From positions 1 through 47,068 of the forward strand of contig JBBPTG010000187.1 in assembly GCA_038093975.1 (NCBI GenBank): a DNA stretch of 47,068 nt. The letters run 5' to 3'. This document shows positions 21,925-33,216 of the stretch, one piece after another. A model generated the notes under the pieces. That model had not been told where the DNA came from. It ran no database searches and was given only the letters and a program-made list of their open reading frames with translations. The stretch comes from Chalciporus piperatus (Eukaryota > Basidiomycota > Agaricomycetes > Boletales > Boletaceae). The position numbers and the translations under genes are program-made. Positions within the stretch are counted from its first letter, which is position 1; every line of letters starts with the position of its first letter.

Positions 21925-23386
21925 ATGCTCAGCGCTCTCTTGCCCCTCGCTGCTCTTGCGGGCACAGCTGCCGCAGTGCCTGCTGGCCACTGGGTCAACA
22001 CCTGGGTCGCCATGCCCCAGCTGACAGAATACTCCAACGTGCCCAACCCACCATTTGTACGTTCCCCTACTCATATCTTTCACTCGTTCGCTAACCCTAC
22101 TACACCGCGCGACATTACAGAATGGCACGGACTCCATCTTCACGAACTCGACTATCCGTCAGACACTCCATACCTCCATTTCCGCAGCGTCTTACATCCG
22201 CATCCGCATCTCCAATGCCTTTGGCGTGAACGACCTTCCCATCACCCAAGTTGGTGTCGGCCTCCCTCTCAACGGTAGTGCCGGAACGCCTGAGATCGTC
22301 CCTGGATCGATGGTCCCACTCACGTTCTCTGGGAACCAGTCGATCATCATTCCCAATGGTGCTCAGGTTGTCTCGGACCCGATCTACTTCCCGCTGGAAG
22401 CCCAAAGGATGGTTACCGTAGATCTGTACACCGAACAGGGCCAACAGGGCTTCTATATCACTAGTCATCCCGGAAGTCGTACCAATAGCTGGTACAGCTT
22501 TGGAAACTATGTCGGAACGCCGAACATGACCGACCCTTCGACACAGAGCGAGGCTCACTGGTGAGTGGGTTCGGTGATTGTTTATTGAAGAGAAAAGGGA
22601 GCTAATGACGAGCAGGTTCTTCTTAAGTGGGATCGAGACATGGTCTCCTCCCGAAACAAGTGGATGGGTGATTGTCGGCGATAGTATCACTGACGGTCGT
22701 GGAAGTGACACCGATGGGAACGACCGGTCTGTTTTTCTCATTCTCATTCAACGTTTCGGATCACTCACGACCACGCTTCCAGCTGGCCAGACCTCGTGTT
22801 GAGACGCATGCAAGAGCACCCATTCACGTCCAACATCGCCGTTCTCAACCAGGCAGCAGGCGGTAACCGTATCCTCTACGACGGTCTCGGACCCAACGCG
22901 CTCGGCCGTATGGACCGCGACGTCCTCGCCCAATCCGGTATCAAATACACCATGATCTTTGAAGGTGTCAACGACATCGGCACCGCTCCGACCGACCCCG
23001 CATCCCAGCAAATGGTAGGTGACCGACTCATCCAAGCCTATCAACAAATCATCTCTCGCGTTCACACCTTTGGTTTCCCCATCTTTGCGGCCACGATTAC
23101 CCCGTTCTGCGCACCCAATGCCAACGCGTCCATTCAACCTTATTCGGACCCCGAACGCGAAAAGACGCGCATGAGGATAAACGATTGGATCGTGAACAGT
23201 GGGGCATTCGATGGAGTGATCGATTTCGCGAGTATAGTGGCGGACCCCACGAATTCGTCGATATTGAACCCGGCGTATAATTCTGGGGACTTTTTGCATC
23301 CCAACGTGGCGGGTTATACAGCGATTGCGAATGCGTTCCCGCTCGAGCTGTTTGAGCGGTATGCGTCGGGAGTGAATGGGTTCTAA
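21925..23386 (+). CDS. Secreted SGNH/GDSL-type hydrolase
   Basis: Exons 21925-22056, 22121-22560, 22616-22726 and 22783-23386 give 428 residues. The first about 18 residues (MLSALLPLAALAGTAAAV) form a typical signal peptide. The C-terminal half is a SGNH hydrolase domain. Block I is VIVGDSITDGRG with the nucleophile Ser214, block II is QAAGGNRIL, block III is IFEGVNDIGT, and block V is SGDFLHPN with Asp397 and His400. It should cleave an ester, such as acetylated polysaccharide or lipid, outside the cell; the substrate cannot be told from sequence. The N-terminal half (VNTWVAMPQL..., ISNAFG) is the beta-rich module usual in fungal members. Several N-glycosylation sequons are visible (NGT, NQS, NMT, NAS, NSS). 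Confidence 0.9.
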
Positions 23387-23559
23387 GAGGGGTCGGGTGT
23401 GGTAGATTCCGAATGGTAGATGGTATGGCCGTCTTAGGCGTCGTGGATTATTTGATGTGTCTCCGATAATCAATCACGACTATTGTCATTTCTGCTATTG
23501 GGACGCGATGTTGACGCGATGCATAACACCTAAGATCGGCAAGTGGGTCTCAATGCATT

Positions 23560-24010
23560 GAATTGTCCCGTCGACGTCACTCGTCGTTAACGCGCTCTTT
23601 TGAGCGTTTGGACGATTGCGTCGGACATGGACATGGATCAACAGCATGGACCGTCTCAGATCTAGTAATGCGAACAATGAGGTAGTACGAGTGCCACCTT
23701 CCGAGGAGACTCGCCGAAGATAAGATGAGATCAATCTAGTTGATGCACCGTGGGTGACGAGACCATCAGTAATGAGTATAATCTGGGGGACGAAGCGCAG
23801 GAGCATATGCTCGCCGTGATGCCTTCGACATCGGGGGATGACTATAACATCCACCAAGGAGGCTCACCTAGCCCCACCCAATGCCTCGGCACGCCATAAA
23901 GCAGTAAAGTAGCTGCCGGAACGAGCAGACAAGCCTCAGGAGACCCAAAACGGTACTTTGAACGGTGGATCTCTCCCTCGGGGGATGCGGCACTAGTAGT
24001 CGATACAGCT
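23560..24010 (-). pseudogene. Possible gene relic on the minus strand
   Basis: Two coding-like blocks appear in different frames. The right one reads SPEGEIHRSKYRFGSPEACL then LVPAATLLLYGVPRHWVGLG; the left one reads PQIILITDGLVTHGASTRLI then SYLRRVSSEGGTR. They are separated by a GTGAGC donor-like site and a CCCCCAG acceptor-like site, but phases do not give one open product and no start or stop is convincing. I do not recognise the family. Confidence 0.25.
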
Positions 24011-26176
24011 TCCGAATACTACTAAATGGCTAATGACGTTGATGATCCTATGTGGCGGATCGTCGCGCGTGCTTTTGGATTGTGTATCGCTGAGTTATCC
24101 AGTAAGTAGAGGATGTTGACATTCTAAAGTGTGAGTTGGAAACGGTGGAAGGGATCAAAAACATAACATGTACATGTGCCTAAAAAAGTTGGACGTACTA
24201 CTTTTGCGTATTTCTGGGCGCTCGCGAGTCGCTACCCACTAGCAAGTATTATCTCCGGTAGCGGTAGACAGAAACCTAGCCCAAGTCACCTTCAAGGGTT
24301 TGGGCTCACAGGTACGTACTTTCGGCGAGCTCGGGCATCCTTGTACGAAAACGCACGGACGGAACGGACACGAAGTTGCCACAATTCGGGAAGCCTACCG
24401 CCATTCTCTTATCCACAACCCGACCCAGGTCCGTCATCGCAGGATTCAGAAGACAGACCGACTTCGTGATGCGCCATGTCTCAGGTACGAATACACTATG
24501 GGACAAATTTGAACAACAAAGAGCGCTCCGCGCCACTCCGCCCGCGTTCTGCGCGCACTAGTGATGCATACCGTAGCGTACGTTCACTCGCGTGATTACC
24601 GTAGCCAGACTGTGATATCAAACCACCCGAGTTGAGACTACTGAGAAGTCCCCGAGAAGATCTATTGTTATGTCACGTCTCTCGCCGAGTTGATCAGATG
24701 TCTTGGACAAGCACCTTTTGAGAAGGATGTGATTGGATGAATCGTTGGTTGTGAGTTGCCCGTCATCAGAAACGGGAGGCAGTGCAAAACGGAGGTCTAT
24801 TCGGGAGTCTGGAATCAACCTGGTTGTCGTCTAAAGCTCGTGCATTGTTGTCATTTCACCGTGTTTGCACCGCCAGAGTGGAGTGGCGTACTGCAGGAAC
24901 AGACTAACCGGTTTGTTCACGGGCTCATATAGGTTCTTCTAGTAGAAGTAATGGAGCTTTTGAGCGAAAGCCGCAGCGTTCTGCGCGGCTCTTGTTGTCC
25001 AAACATGGATAATTCCACCGTCAAGGACGGATGGAAGGTGAATGATGACAGAGTAGCTTTGAAATTGGGGGCATACGCCCATACATTCTTGTCAGAGCTG
25101 CAATCGCGAAGAAACACAGCCAAGATAGCGACGTATGGCATTGGAGCTCCTCTGTGTAATTCTCGATTAATACGGAAATAATAGCCTCGGGAAGAGGATG
25201 CGCGCACTGGGACACTTCGTAGATTTTTGATGGAGGACTTCATCTCTGGGCCGGCAAAAGCATATCCTGGTTTATCACCGTCACATGTTGGGGCCACCCC
25301 GTGCAGAAGGGGAGGTAACCACCCGGAGAAGTTAGTATTATCATCACGAACGTGTACATGAAATTCAGTTTCATTCTTGGCACTTTGGAGGCTGGAGCGA
25401 GCGAGGCCTTTGGACCTGAAACTAGTATTTCCCGATGTATTCCCAGAAGGGCTGAAGGATGGCTGTCTGTTACGTTTTGCTCAAGGTTCTTACTTTCGAA
25501 CAGGGGTAACGAGGGCCCGACTTGTATGCATGGGGGGGCATTTCAGGAATTAGTAGACGCCTGTCCTGACATGGGCAAGTAACGGGAATGAAAAGGCGCG
25601 CAGTTTTATATCGTGCGTAGCTGGAGTATTCTGCTTATCTGTAAGTATTTATCATCTTCAAAACCGAAAACGATCGGGTATCGTGAAATGAATTGGACGA
25701 ATTGCGGTGTATCGCGAGTCATTGTTCGCAACGCTAGACGGGGACGGCGAGGGCAGTATTACATATGTGCATGTCACTGCATGAGGACGTTGTAGTACGT
25801 AGCCTCTGTGACGATCGCTGGAGGGTGAACACGTTCAAGTCGGTACAGTGACTGTATGGTGACTGTACAGTGTAGCGGTCGGCTAGAAGCCACATCAATA
25901 AGTTAAGAGGCCGTGTTTATAGAAGCTGCACGAACGCGAATATACCAGACCATAATTTGATAGAATCCACCAGAAAATAAACTCCAGGCGTCGATCGGTA
26001 AAAAACCAGACACCAGTGGTAGAAATGTAAATTCAAGTTTGAGTCTCAGTTTGGGAGCTCTTGGGAGAGTCTGATAGCGCGCCACTGGACGTGTGGCCAC
26101 AAGCGCGGCCAAGCTTGCCATCCATCCCTCGTCCCACTCACTCTCTCCTTCTTTCTTACTCACGTCTCTGTCGACA

Positions 26177-26205
26177 GCGGCGGCGACGACGACGACGACG
26201 AGGAG
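26177..26205. repeat. CGG/GAC trinucleotide microsatellite just before the WC-1 start
   Basis: CGGCGGC is followed by about five GAC units and GAGGAG and runs directly into the ATG at 26206. It is preceded by an acceptor-like GACAG. If translation began upstream, it would add an acidic Asp/Glu stretch in frame. Confidence 0.7.
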
Positions 26206-29200
26206 ATGCCTTTCGAGCTATATCTTCGTGCCGACGACCACTCAAAGGACGCCGACCACAACAACTACCCCGTATATGACGACGACCACTACGACAACGC
26301 AAACCATGGACATCACCCATACTTCCCCGACTCTACTCACTATGACCACCATCGTCCACACGGAGTCCAGTTCCGGATCCCTCAGTTCATGCTCAATGGC
26401 CCGCCGACACTCGCTCCTGGTGGTGGTGCAGAGGTCCTTCCAGCTGGTCTACTAGATAGTCCCAACTCATTGGCATCGTCATGGTTCGCCAATAGTGGAT
26501 TTGCTCCGTACGCCAAAGTTTCTAAACTCTGACCCTCGATATGCTCATTCTTGCCAAAGGTTCCATTCTACACTAATTTCGAGGCAGGGCGCTTCAGGTT
26601 CAGCGCAAACATCTGATAGCGCGAGCACGAATCCATACCACGCTTTTCCTCTCGGCGGACCCCGACACCTGCCCATCGATTTCGCTTCCCATTTTGTCTC
26701 AAACGTGGACCCACAACGCCAACCTCTTCCAGAACCACCACCGTCACTCGAGGTCAACTCTGACCTCGTTTCTCCTTCCCCCAGTTCCTCTGCGTCGTCA
26801 AGTTCTTCTAATAATACTTCATACTCACTCTCAAACGCCCTAGCTCCCAATCCCGTTTCCACCCCCGTAAATGCTCCATCCTCCCTTGGGCTGCCAGTCT
26901 ATTCTGTTTCAGGGTTTGATGTCCTCTCGATCCTCTCCAGAGTAGTCAACCGTCCAAATTCAACCGTCGAGCTTGGTCCCGTCGATCTCTCGTGTTCATT
27001 CGTCATTGCCGACGTGCGACGATATGACTGCCCCATTGTCTACGCTTCTCCCACGTTCTACCGCTTGACGGGATATAGCGAGCAGGAAGTTCTTGGACGT
27101 AATTGCCGTTTCCTGCAGTCCCCAACCGGCAACGTCACGAGAGGCGAACAACGCAGATTCGCATCCCCAGAAGCAGTCAGTTACATGCGCAAACACCTCT
27201 CTTCATACAAGGAGTGTCAAACATCATTGATCAATTATCGAAAAGGTGGACACGCGTTCATCAACCTTGTCACCGTTATTCCTCTCAAAGGCGGCGTACA
27301 TAACAGGCCCGAAGAAGCAGACGAGGTCGTCTACCATGTCGGGTTTCAGGTGGACTTGACGGAGCAGCCAGTTCGGATATTGGATAAATTGCGCAATGGG
27401 ACTTACTATAGTGGGTGGGGATCGAGCAGTGTACCCAACAATCTGGGCCTTGGGTTGAAGCACGGTCCTGGACCGGTTTTGGGGCAGCTGGGACAACCCC
27501 AGAACGTGGCTAATCTCGGCCTAAAGGGGGGGAGGCATGGGCAGATGATGAGCATCGCTGTGTCAAAGGAGTTGAGGAATCTTATCGCCGACACAACGTT
27601 CACGGATTCTGTGCCGATCTCCACAGGGACCAATGTCTCCGGTTCAACTGGCGCATCAAGCAATACATCGGAGCAAGGTGGACGCTCAACGACGACGCTC
27701 ACGGCTCTCACAACACCATCCAGCGGTGGTGCTGTGACCTCTGGTTCTATCAATCGTTTGGCGACTGGTGACGGTTCCACTACGGGGCCAATCCACGTGC
27801 CGTTATCCCCCTCGCTATCTCTCATGCTTCTGGAACTTCTCCCGGATTTCGTTCTCGTGTTATCTCTGAAGGGTGCCTTCCTCTATGTCGCACCTTCCGT
27901 CAGGCTTGTTCTGGGCTATGAGCCACAGGAGCTTGTGGGTAGGGGCATCTCTGACGTTTGCCATCCTGCCGATTTAGTGCCGCTCATGAGAGAGTTGAAG
28001 GAGGGAAGTGTGAGTGGAGTGGGTGCTTCAGGACTTGGCGGGGAAGCTGGCTTGTCGGCGGCAGGGTCTAATATTCATCCAAAGCCTGTGGATCTCCTCT
28101 TCCGCGCAATGCCCAAGACGTCAACTTTGTCACCCCTTCCACGGACGCAAGGAGCGTCGGCGTCGTCTGAGTCAGGCGACTCTCATCATACGTCATGTGA
28201 AACACCTCCATCTTCATCGGCTTCCCGGCCTTCATCTTCGTCTGGCACGTTGTCTTCGGTGGATACCTTGGATGAAATCACATCGCCGTATGTCTGGCTG
28301 GAATGTCGTGGCAGGCTCCACGTCGAACCAGGGAAAGGACGGAAGGCCATTATACTCTCCGGACGTGCACGATGGATGCCAGTTGTACGGTGGGCTAGTG
28401 TTGGAAAGGCAGGTGCTTCCAGTCTCCAATCTCAAAGCGCGGATGCACTTTCCGGGAGTATGGGTTCAGGTACACCACCGCCCTCTTTCCATCCACGAGA
28501 CGGTCAACGCTCGCGCTCTGCAGCAGCACCCTCTGATTCCTCCGAGTTCTGGGCGTTGTTGTCTCTGCAAGGCACTATTTTGGTCGCATCAGCGAGCGTG
28601 AGGGACGTGCTTGGGTGGGGGGTTGGCGAAATGATTGGGAGAAGTATATGGGCGATGGTTGGAGATGGTCGGAACGGTGTAAAAGCTCGAGTGGAGGCCG
28701 AGTTGGGGGGTCCAGAGGTACGTCTTGTCGCTCGATCCCTTATCATAGACGCTCACCATAGATCGACTGTCGTCTATTATTCTCTCGTCGGATGCAGATG
28801 GACGACCCTCCACCTACGATCGTGACTACGTCTCTGGTCCACAAAGAGGCAGGCTTAGTGCACGTGCGGCTCTTATTTTACCGGACACCGCGATCCCACA
28901 CCCATTCGGTATCCAGCATATCTCACCAGGCTGCCCCTATCCCCCTCATTCATCCACGCAATAACCCGCTGTGTCCGATTGTTTGTCAAGTTGTCACCCT
29001 CTCAAGTACCGAGTACTCATCGGGCAAGATTGTTGACCCCATCGATCGCACGCACAGCCAAGTACATAGCCGGTTGACCATGGATGATGAACCTGATGGA
29101 CCAAGCCCACTGACGCATCCTTCCGCCGCGTCTCTCTTCGAGGAACTGAACACAGCTCGGGGGTCGAGTTGGCAATACGAACTTCAACAGCTCAAGTTTG

Positions 29201-29538
29201 CGAACCAAAGGCTCCACGAAGAGTTAGACGCCCTCGAAGGTGCTGCCAACGCGGGCAGTGCCTTGATTCCTTCGATTGTTCAACCTCCGCCAACCTCCGC
29301 GGTTGCAGCTCCACCGCCCCAGGGACTGGCGCAGACTCGTCACCCACAGTTCCCGTTGCAGTACACGCCACTGATGCATGCTACTCCGCCCACTTCGATG
29401 TCTTCCAGACACCTTCCCAACAGCTTGCATGAACAGGCGCCACCCCCATCCGAGTGGTCCTCGCTCACTGGCGCGAATGGACAAGGTCCGAACCCTCTCA
29501 AGCGTACTTGGCACTCCGAAGATGGGCCAACGACGTGA
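26206..29538 (+). CDS. wc-1: WC-1-type blue-light photoreceptor (LOV-PAS-PAS)
   Basis: Exons 26206-26517, 26588-28717 and 28762-29538 give 1072 residues. The LOV domain includes YASPTFYRLTGYSEQEVLGR followed by NCRFLQSP; Cys277 in GRNCRFLQ is the expected flavin-adduct cysteine. A second PAS (LLPDFVLVLSLKGAFLYVAP, VLGYEPQELVGR) and a third (ALLSLQGTILVASASVRDVL) follow, then MQMDDPPPTIVTTSLVHKEA and a short helical stretch near the C-terminus. No GATA-type zinc finger is present, as is usual for basidiomycete WC-1, where the DNA-binding finger sits in partner WC-2. It should form a nuclear complex controlling light-responsive genes. The N-terminus is His/Asp-rich, with Ser-rich linkers. Second intron donor: GTACGT, 44 nt long. 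Confidence 0.93.
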
Positions 29539-30621
29539 AATTGCCCTGCAAAACCCTTGGAGAGTTCAAGGTTCAGATGCGCAGGTATAGAGATAGACAA
29601 CGGACGTCGTCGGGGGACACATACACGCAGTTAGCACTACGTCCTCGTCCGTCTTCCGTCTTTATTTTACTTTATTTTTGGAGTCGCGCACCTCCTACCT
29701 TGTCTCTTTCTGTCGCTGTCCTCTCCCTCCCTCTGCAGTCCGCATCCTGTTTCGCGGTCGATCCGCGACAGAGGCTACATCGATGAATCGTCTCGTGCTA
29801 TATATTATCTCGCACGTCTACGTGAATTATACACGCTTCACCGACTGCGAATCAGTTGTTTTTCTCGTACTTTTCTGCAAAGCCTGTTGCATTTTGTGAG
29901 TTACGCTGGCATCTTGTTCTCTCAGCCTTAACAAATATCCATACCGTGTACACATTCTAGATACATTATAATGCTGTTGTCGCTACGCTTCCCTCTTGCG
30001 TCGTTGAATGAGGTAGTACGATACCGCCGCCGCATTCAAGTTGACGCGACATGGTAGCTACTCCGACTCGATCCGCTCACTCACTGGGCTGCTACGTATG
30101 ATCGCCTGAAGGAACTCTGAACGTTGAACTCTGTACTAACAGCCTTCATGGCAAGGACAACCGCTGTCAACATTCATTTGCGACTCAGAAGTATCTAGTA
30201 GTATCTGACACTGAGTCATGCCCGTCGAGAAATTTCTCACTTAGTAAAAGTTAAGTTGTGAATGTACTTCTGTCAATGGGGAGCTTGCTGTGGACTAGCT
30301 CATCCCATCAGGCTAGAGTCATTGACCTCATGACCGCTGTCACTATGGTAGCGCAGACAAGCGCTGGCCTGCCTCATGTGCTGTACCAATATAGCGTCCA
30401 CAGCGTCTCTCTCCAAGGACGATCCCTCGCTGCTTACTACAGGGTCACCTGAGCGAGCTTGACTGCTTAAGCGCTTATCTCTCATATTCTCCAGGAGAAC
30501 ACAAACAGATTCAGTACCTGATCAAAAGATAGCCCGATAAACAGCGGTCCAAGTTCCCCAAAGTTTGTACCCGTCGTGGGTGCTCGAACAACTTTAATTC
30601 TGACCACTTTTATGCAGACGA
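29539..30621. other. Intergenic region between wc-1 and the HET gene
   Basis: Pyrimidine-rich 3' flank of wc-1, then unremarkable sequence. No coding block or RNA was supported. Confidence 0.4.
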
Positions 30622-32985
30622 ATGCGACTTCTAAACGCGAGTTCAAAAGAGTTGGAGCTCTTACATGGGCGCCTCCCTCGCTACGCCATCGTATCCCATC
30701 GATGGGGTGCCGAATCCGAAGAAGTCCTCTTCACCGATATCGGTGAACCATCTCGCGCACAAAACAAAGGAAGGGGTTACGATAAGATCTCAAGTGCCTG
30801 CAACCAAGCATTGAGAGACGAGCTCGACTACGTCTGGCTCGACACATGTTGCATCGATAAGGGCAACAACACCGAGCTCACCGAAGCGCTCAACTCGATG
30901 TACAAGTGGTATCAAGAAGCGGCGGTCTGTTACGTCTATCTTCACGACGTTAGCGACATTTCCCAATTTTCCGAGAGCGAATGGTTGAGGCGGGGTTGGA
31001 CCCTGCAAGAACTGATCGCACCACAAGCACTCAAGTTCTTCAACAAGGACTGGCAGCTCCTCGGAGCTCGGGAGGAGTTGATGGAGATTATCACAAGGCT
31101 TACGAGTATTACCACGGATGTCCTCGCGTGCGAGGAAATTCCTCAAAACGTGAGCATTGCGCAAAGGATGTTCTGGGCATCACAGAGAGAGACAACCAGG
31201 GTGGAGGACCGGGCGTACTCATTGTTGGGTATCCTGGGCATCAGTCTGCCTGCAATCTATGGGATCGGGAACTCCGCATTTGAGGACCTACAACACAGGA
31301 TCATCTTAAGATCTCACGACCAAACCCTCTTCGCGTGGTATCACAAACCCACCCCTCCATCTGAAGACGTGGAGATTGTAGACGCAGAACCACCCCCTGC
31401 CGAGCCAAGTGCACCTCCAGCCGATCCAAATACAAACGCGGACGTGCCTCCCGCCCCAGCAGAGGCACTTCCTACTCCAACTTCTCCCAATGCAACCGGA
31501 CTGCTCGCTACTTCCCCTTCCCAATTCTTGAACGCCTACGAAATCTCTGAACGCGACTTCCGCAAGAACTTTGTGGACAGAATCCGAGATCGCAGTTATC
31601 GCTCTCAATTCTCCATCTCCAACAACTTCGTACACATCTCCGTCCCCATTAAGCACCACGAGGGCAAGATCTGGAAGGCAGTCCTTCGCTGCAGTCTCGA
31701 TCCCCCCTCCGATGATCAGGCTCAACGACCTCTCGTTATCTACCTCGAAGAAATAGAACATCGACAATACTTCAGGACGCACCTCTTCATTCCGCAGGAA
31801 GAGTCCGACATGAACGTGGACGAAGAACCAAAGCCATTCGCAGGTGTTCCGGGCAGCTTAGAGGTGTTGGGCGATAAAGAGAAGGACTTGGATGGGTATT
31901 TCTTGATCGACGTCGACGTCGTCGGACGACTCGGGGAAACTCCCGCCGACAGTCAATCAAGACCTGCGGTAGAGGACCCCGATTCTCCTTCCGAACTGAG
32001 CGAGGCCGAACGTATCGCAAGATTACCCCGTCACCCGCCTGGTATCAAGACGACCAACATCATCGTCTGTGGTGAGCCTGGCGTTGGCGCGGGGAGAGTC
32101 GTCAACCAGATTCTCGGGGATACCATCATCAAACCTCTCACCGACTACGAACGTGATTCCATGACCACCACGCCCATCGACTCTACCCTCCAATCGAAGA
32201 ACATCCGCATCTTCTATAGCACCGGTCCGCGAGACCCGTATCTCACGGTAGAACAATATCATTCTACCCTCAAAAACATGTACCAATTCGTCCAAGATGT
32301 CGAAAGAGCCGGAGGGATCCACTTCATGCTACTTTGCATGATCGGGAGCACAGTCACCTCAGCCGTCGAGAGCAACTTCCGCCTCTTCTACGATGTCGTC
32401 TGCGAGAAACAAGTCCCCATGGCGCTCATCATCACCGGTCTCGGGAAGACGACAGGGATGGAAGATTGGTGGGACGCGCATAAATACGATCGACTCGGTC
32501 AAGACGTCCAGATCCTCAAGTTCGATCACGCTTGTATCACGGTTCTCCCTGGCGACACCGCCGATCACCAAGAAAAATTCAAAGATTCGACAGAGGCTAT
32601 TCGTCAGTTACTCATCAACTTTATCGATCGGTTGGATAAGAGGAATCCAAAGGTGTTCGAGCATACGAACGTACATCAGTGGTTCGTATCGATGGGGAAG
32701 CAGTCGATGGGGCTTTTGTTGTCTCCGCATAGAAAGGAGTTGACGGAGGAGGGGACGGCGAAGGCGTTGATGGCAGGGTGTGGGTTGGCTGATAAGGAGG
32801 CGAGACTTCTTACTGGGATGATCTTCTTGAACGACCAAGAGATGGAGGAGAGGATACAGGAGCTAGAGAGGCAGGAAAGGGAAGAAAGAGAGGAGAGGGA
32901 GGCGCAGGAGGCAAAGGAGGCGACAGAAGGAGAGGAACTCAAAGCGAGCACTGAAGGTGAAGCGATGGAAGTGACTGAATCATAA
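30622..32985 (+). CDS. HET-domain protein fused to a GTPase-like (pseudoGTPase) domain
   Basis: A single-exon 787-residue protein. The N-terminus is a HET (heterokaryon incompatibility) domain with its three blocks: YAIVSHRWG, LDYVWLDTCCIDKGN and WLRRGWTLQELIAP. The following RVEDRAYSLLGILGISLPAIYG segment is typical of HET-E1-like basidiomycete proteins. A Pro-rich linker (about 250-300) and a beta-rich region follow. From about residue 475 a P-loop-GTPase-like fold is recognisable (TNIIVCGEPGVGAGRVVNQI, HFMLLCMIG, NFRLFYDVVCEKQVPMALII). The Walker A lysine is lost (GEPGVGAGR instead of GxxxxGK[ST]), no DxxG is seen, and the T/NKxD site reads TGLGKTTG. The tail is a charged Glu/Arg coiled coil ending EATEGEELKASTEGEAMEV. 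HET proteins trigger cell death upon non-self recognition; here the GTPase-like part may be a sensor or scaffold (inference). Confidence 0.88.
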   Translation: MRLLNASSKELELLHGRLPRYAIVSHRWGAESEEVLFTDIGEPSRAQNKGRGYDKISSACNQALRDELDYVWLDTCCIDKGNNTELTEALNSMYKWYQEAAVCYVYLHDVSDISQFSESEWLRRGWTLQELIAPQALKFFNKDWQLLGAREELMEIITRLTSITTDVLACEEIPQNVSIAQRMFWASQRETTRVEDRAYSLLGILGISLPAIYGIGNSAFEDLQHRIILRSHDQTLFAWYHKPTPPSEDVEIVDAEPPPAEPSAPPADPNTNADVPPAPAEALPTPTSPNATGLLATSPSQFLNAYEISERDFRKNFVDRIRDRSYRSQFSISNNFVHISVPIKHHEGKIWKAVLRCSLDPPSDDQAQRPLVIYLEEIEHRQYFRTHLFIPQEESDMNVDEEPKPFAGVPGSLEVLGDKEKDLDGYFLIDVDVVGRLGETPADSQSRPAVEDPDSPSELSEAERIARLPRHPPGIKTTNIIVCGEPGVGAGRVVNQILGDTIIKPLTDYERDSMTTTPIDSTLQSKNIRIFYSTGPRDPYLTVEQYHSTLKNMYQFVQDVERAGGIHFMLLCMIGSTVTSAVESNFRLFYDVVCEKQVPMALIITGLGKTTGMEDWWDAHKYDRLGQDVQILKFDHACITVLPGDTADHQEKFKDSTEAIRQLLINFIDRLDKRNPKVFEHTNVHQWFVSMGKQSMGLLLSPHRKELTEEGTAKALMAGCGLADKEARLLTGMIFLNDQEMEERIQELERQEREEREEREAQEAKEATEGEELKASTEGEAMEVTES

Positions 32986-33216
32986 GACCTATTACATCTT
33001 TCGCATTCTCCGTACGACCGATACCAAAATGTATGCGTGTGTTCAGACGCAGTTTTTCGGTACCATAGCAGAGTGGCTTATACAGAGATTCGCAAAATAG
33101 GTCTAATTATGCGGACAATTCAAAGGTACAATGTACACAAAGCGCGTAGGGAGGGAAAGAACCACAACGATCGCATAACAGAAAATAATCATAGCACGAT
33201 TCCCCAACACCCCCTC

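Larger units (their letters stand above)
23387..26205. other. Gene-poor 2.8-kb stretch
   Basis: No intact gene could be assembled. A minus-strand coding-like relic lies at about 23560-24010 and is listed separately. Near 26177-26205 a (GAC)n microsatellite abuts the WC-1 start. The rest shows no repeat or RNA I can support. Confidence 0.4.

Noticed and set aside
31380..31520. Intron in the HET gene linker
   Set aside because: The Pro-rich linker stays in frame, has no convincing GT-AG pair, and such linkers are common in HET fusions.
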